From assembly GCA_022695795.1 (NCBI GenBank), contig MU404126.1:62001-126000 (forward strand): 64,000 bases of DNA, read 5' to 3'. Position numbers and translations under genes: made by a program. Positions 60,459 through 64,000 of the stretch are shown in pieces. Below the pieces are notes generated by a model. The model did no database searches. It was not told where the DNA came from and saw nothing but the letters and a program-made list of their open reading frames with translations. Numbering within the stretch: the stretch's first letter is position 1; every line of letters begins with the position of its first letter. This DNA is from Biscogniauxia marginata (lineage: Eukaryota; Ascomycota; Sordariomycetes; Xylariales; Xylariaceae).

Positions 60459-63400
60459 CTTTTACACCGAAAGATCTTTTTTCAGGGAAATTAGCCTCTT
60501 TATTTCAACCCAAGGAGGATTCTGAAAGTTCTTCCCGAGCGCGCAATTTGCTGTGGTTGACACCGTCCTCAGATTAACCAGGAGGGACCTCTCGGAAAGT
60601 AATCAAGACACGCCATTGATAAGTAACAGCCAGTCATGACAAAATACCGGAATATCGCAGTCGATACACTACGTCTGATAAGAGTAATGCTTACCATGGA
60701 ATGGTGGGTGGCTGCATACCAATGCAGATCAAAGCCAGCTCTCTTCATCGCTATTCGCAAATACTCCCAGAAGTATATCATACTTAATAACTCAAAGTAG
60801 AATAGTCTGAGTACCGCGAACGAAATTCTCGGTCGGGTCCAAAGCTCCTCTATGCCGTCGAGTGATTAGGGAATTGACAATAACCGTTTCATCTAGTAGC
60901 ATTTGAGGTCGCGGCCAACATGGGGATTGACACGTCACAACGTTATATTTCCAAGCCCGGTCGAGCTTCTACTACATTCAATCTACGGATATCTGATACA
61001 GAATAATTGAGAATGACTAAATTAGAGAAGGGCTAGTCTGACGATACAGCAATACAGTCAGGCCATATGGGAGGCTGTTAGTAACGGCGGTCCAGAGGAA
61101 TTCAAATTAGCGCCAGGGAGCAACACGGAAAGACTGTCAGCTGTACATTACAAGGACGACGTTAGATTCCCCTGAATAACTGTCTATCCCCTATTCATGT
61201 TACCCTACAGCTTGGTTAGAGGAAAACCAGCTAACGTCCTCTGTCCTAAACCTACTCATAGATCCCCTTCCGTAAGTATCAAGGGCCAGCCTCGTATCTT
61301 CGCAACACTGGGTTCACACCGTGTCGCACATTCTGAAGAACCCTCCTGTATACTAATAGATTCCGATGAAGCTTCCGGGCCTTCCTAGCTTCGGGTCTAA
61401 CTCAACTGCTTATGCCTTTATAGCCAACAAATGTGGATTGTTCCATGGACTAGGCCCCGACTCTAGGAGAGCAATGAATGGCAAGCCTTTCCGCCTTTAC
61501 TAGCCTGATCACTTGGCCGTCGAGAACCTCGAAAGCCTTTGTAAGATAGGGATTACAAATTCAATAGAAACGTAGGCTACCTACCTCTTACGTCTAGTCG
61601 AGCCATGGGCCAAAAATAAAAAGAGAAGTCACATTCATCGCCCATTTGGATATTCACTACTGTTTTCGGCGTAGCTCTCTATCTTTAATCGATTCCACCT
61701 TACGAGGTCGATCTAATACTGTAGTTTACCAAGTCTCCATCCACCTTTCCAGGTAGCCTTCTACCCTTTTTCTTTCCCTCCGCCGAATCTTCTCTGCCGA
61801 ATTCCAAATCGATTTATTTTACGCACGAGATAGCTTAAAACTGACTATTGGTTTGCTAATCAAGGAACATACTCAGATGAGATTTGTGTTCCTGGGTCTC
61901 ATTTTGTGTGTGTGTATGTGCGTGCTGTGTATGTATACAGTATAAGTGTTGAGCTGTCGGAAGCAACTACGGTGCAGGAAATATCTATGTTTGTAGAGGT
62001 ACACGATGCGTTGACCAGGAGGTAGCTATACCTCACGTTTAAGCCGAAGGAAGACCCTGGCACGACAGGGGGGTTCACTGGCCCACGCATGTCTGATTGG
62101 GCATCTGTTAGATGTGGCTAGCCAATCCTTGCCATTCCCACTCCCCTACTTAACAAGCGACTTTTTATATGACATGATGTATGCATCTTGACCGGTCTGG
62201 GTTTGCCCGTCTTGAAGCAAACGGACAGTGCGATCTAGCATTGCCGACCTATGGAAAAAACGTGTCGAGCCCAGATCCTACTTTTGCCGAAGCCTTCCCC
62301 TTTGCCCCAAAGAAAACGTACGAAGGGAAAATAAATAAACTACTCCATGTCGGCAGAGGCTGACTTAGGCTCAGGTTGCCGCCGAAGTTGTATGCCTTGC
62401 CACCTTGCGATCGACAGTTAGAAAGGGGGAAGGGGGAAGGGGTAGGGGAGGGGAGAGGAGGCTCTATACAGCGATACTACCTAGACCGTGGCAATCGGGG
62501 CTTGGGTCCCTGGAAAGCGTCTGTTTTTCTTGGGGGTCGTCGCGGCTAATAAGGCGGCGTCTACATCTAATATTGTCGAGAATGGTCTCAAAATTTGGTT
62601 CTTTACCCCAGAAAAACAGAATAAGCCGTAGGTCAACCGTGTCTGTTTGGTCGTGCCCGTTACCATGTGTTACCCCTGCGGCAGCTAGGTGACATGCAGA
62701 TCATTGACTCGCTTTCTGCATGGCAGGCAGCTACTGATCTGACTCCGGCATTTCTTATTTTGTCGCCCACTCTAGTAATCCTGAGTGAGGTCTCTCCTTT
62801 CGTGGCAGCGTGGCATGCACCCTTAGGAAGGTCCCTGTGGACTTGGGGGCTACGAACTAGTGATATGTCACCTCACACAAGATCTGAAAATCATGCTCCA
62901 GACCTACGGCTTTGCTTTGCGCGACCTTCTGCACCTATTCAGGCCTAGATGGGATGCTTCGGGCGAGTTGGGCTTGATGCTACTACTACTAGCCATCGAG
63001 CCAAATGTGATACTGCTTCCCCTGTGTGATCGCGAGGTGCATTGACATGACAGAAGATGATCACGGCATCTTCAATCTAGATAGACGAGTATACTAGAAG
63101 TAGCGGCCCGACCCGATACAGAATCATTGCACTCGAAGGCTTCACTTTGCGTACTTCCATTAGACTAACAAGTGCCGCGTCAACGCGACCGAACATAAAA
63201 ACTACAGCGGCCGGCTAGTCTGGAAGGCAAATACCGCGAGCTAACTGGGCTCTTGATACCGTCCGATCACCTTTGCTGTCATGCCTAGGAACCCTAGCCC
63301 AGCAGCTGCTGTGAACCAACAACATAAGGGTGTACCCTCCGTCTGTGGGGGGGTGCGACAAAACACAACGGAATGACTTATAGGCAGATAGATAGCTTTG

Positions 63401-64000
63401 AGCCTTGGATCGCGGCATTTACCACTGCGGTGGACCTTCTAACGGCCCCAGAGTGTCGTGATCTGAAACACTTCGAAGACTTCGCCATTTGGCAAGTCTT
63501 GAAGTGGATATGTTGGCAGGGCATATGCGAGTCTTCAAATCTGACGGCAACTTGCACAAGCGGCCATGCAATCAAGGGGGGGTCGAACAGAGGTATAGCC
63601 TGTTCTCGAGGGCTATCTCGGTATATTAAGAATGCACCGGGAGAGAAAATGGGAGGGAGGGAGAGAAAGACACGATAAATTGTTTCTGCTACGTAGTCAA
63701 CTCTGCCCATGAAGCCCCAGCAGTCTATATGACTAACCTAGGTTATATTATTTCCCCAAGATCCTTGTCACTGCCTATCATGGACCCCAGCCTCCATTCT
63801 CGGGTAGTTAACGGCATGATTGGCTAGTCCTTCAGAGGATCGCTGGTGACAACGGACCAAGTTTATCCTTGTACAATGGAGTCTACATCTACCTAGGTTC
63901 GGAGAAGCTCCCACTAGGCTCGAGCCTCATGCTAGGGTAGAAGTGGCCATGGATGCTCACTTTTCGGGTTCGGAACTGTAAATGAAGATTAGCAACGGGT

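Larger units (their letters stand above)
55810..64000. other. Gene-free region to the window end
   Basis: No gene is supported. Several 80-110 codon frames exist (57106-57414 and 57652-57918 plus strand; 58749-59027 and 63378-63710 minus strand), but none has a domain I recognise and none joins into a longer model. A GC-richer patch lies at 58465-58700 and contains a perfect 10-bp inverted repeat. A 13-bp tandem duplication lies at 60433-60458. The region could hold decayed genes or simply be intergenic. Confidence 0.5.

Noticed and set aside
52513..64000. Retrotransposon or DNA transposon remnants
   Set aside because: I could not find long terminal repeats, terminal inverted repeats with target duplications, or reverse transcriptase, integrase or transposase motifs by reading.

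Overview
This window is nuclear DNA from a filamentous ascomycete (Pezizomycotina, most likely Sordariomycetes). Short 5' splice sites (GTAAGT, GTACGT, GTATGT), introns mostly of 50-130 nt, and the gene types (Hog1 MAP kinase, TMEM16 scramblase, GH16-WSC wall enzyme, DUF4360 secreted protein, C2H2 plus fungal-trans regulator) all point there. The species cannot be named from sequence alone. There are no prokaryotic operons, rRNA genes, CRISPR arrays or convincing tRNA genes.

Layout. 1-4885 is gene-free. 4886-6535 is the osmostress MAP kinase gene hog1 (9 exons, 357 aa). 6536-17094 is a 10.5 kb gene-poor stretch holding at most one small spliced candidate ORF (12490-12741) and probable leader sequence of the next gene. 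17095-23288 holds a C2H2/fungal-trans regulator (1026 aa) and an F-box protein (510 aa). From 24110 to 52512 genes are dense: PEX12, a DUF4360 secreted protein, an MFS transporter of the allantoate-permease type, a TMEM16/anoctamin scramblase, a calcineurin-like phosphoesterase, a GH16-WSC GPI-type protein, carnitine acetyltransferase, cyclase-associated protein (CAP/Srv2), a Mak32-like PfkB protein, the ArfGAP Glo3, and Tim21. From 52513 to the end (11.5 kb) I find no supportable gene.

Every spliced model was assembled by hand from donor and acceptor signals. Summed coding lengths were divisible by three in each case where all exon edges were located, and the length matches the family for Hog1 (357 aa) and TMEM16 (728 aa). 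Splice coordinates are predictions without RNA data.

Functional links. PEX12 and carnitine acetyltransferase both serve peroxisomal acetyl-CoA metabolism. The latter carries a presequence-like N-terminus, a C-terminal AKL signal and two internal in-frame starts, suggesting dual mitochondrial and peroxisomal targeting. The other genes are ordinary housekeeping or wall and transport genes and do not form a biosynthetic cluster. I see no clear undescribed multi-gene system. The best leads are the carnitine acetyltransferase isoform logic, the frame-preserving microsatellite intron in the regulator, the GH16 protein with an altered catalytic motif and an uncertain 5' exon, and the small spliced ORF in the first desert.
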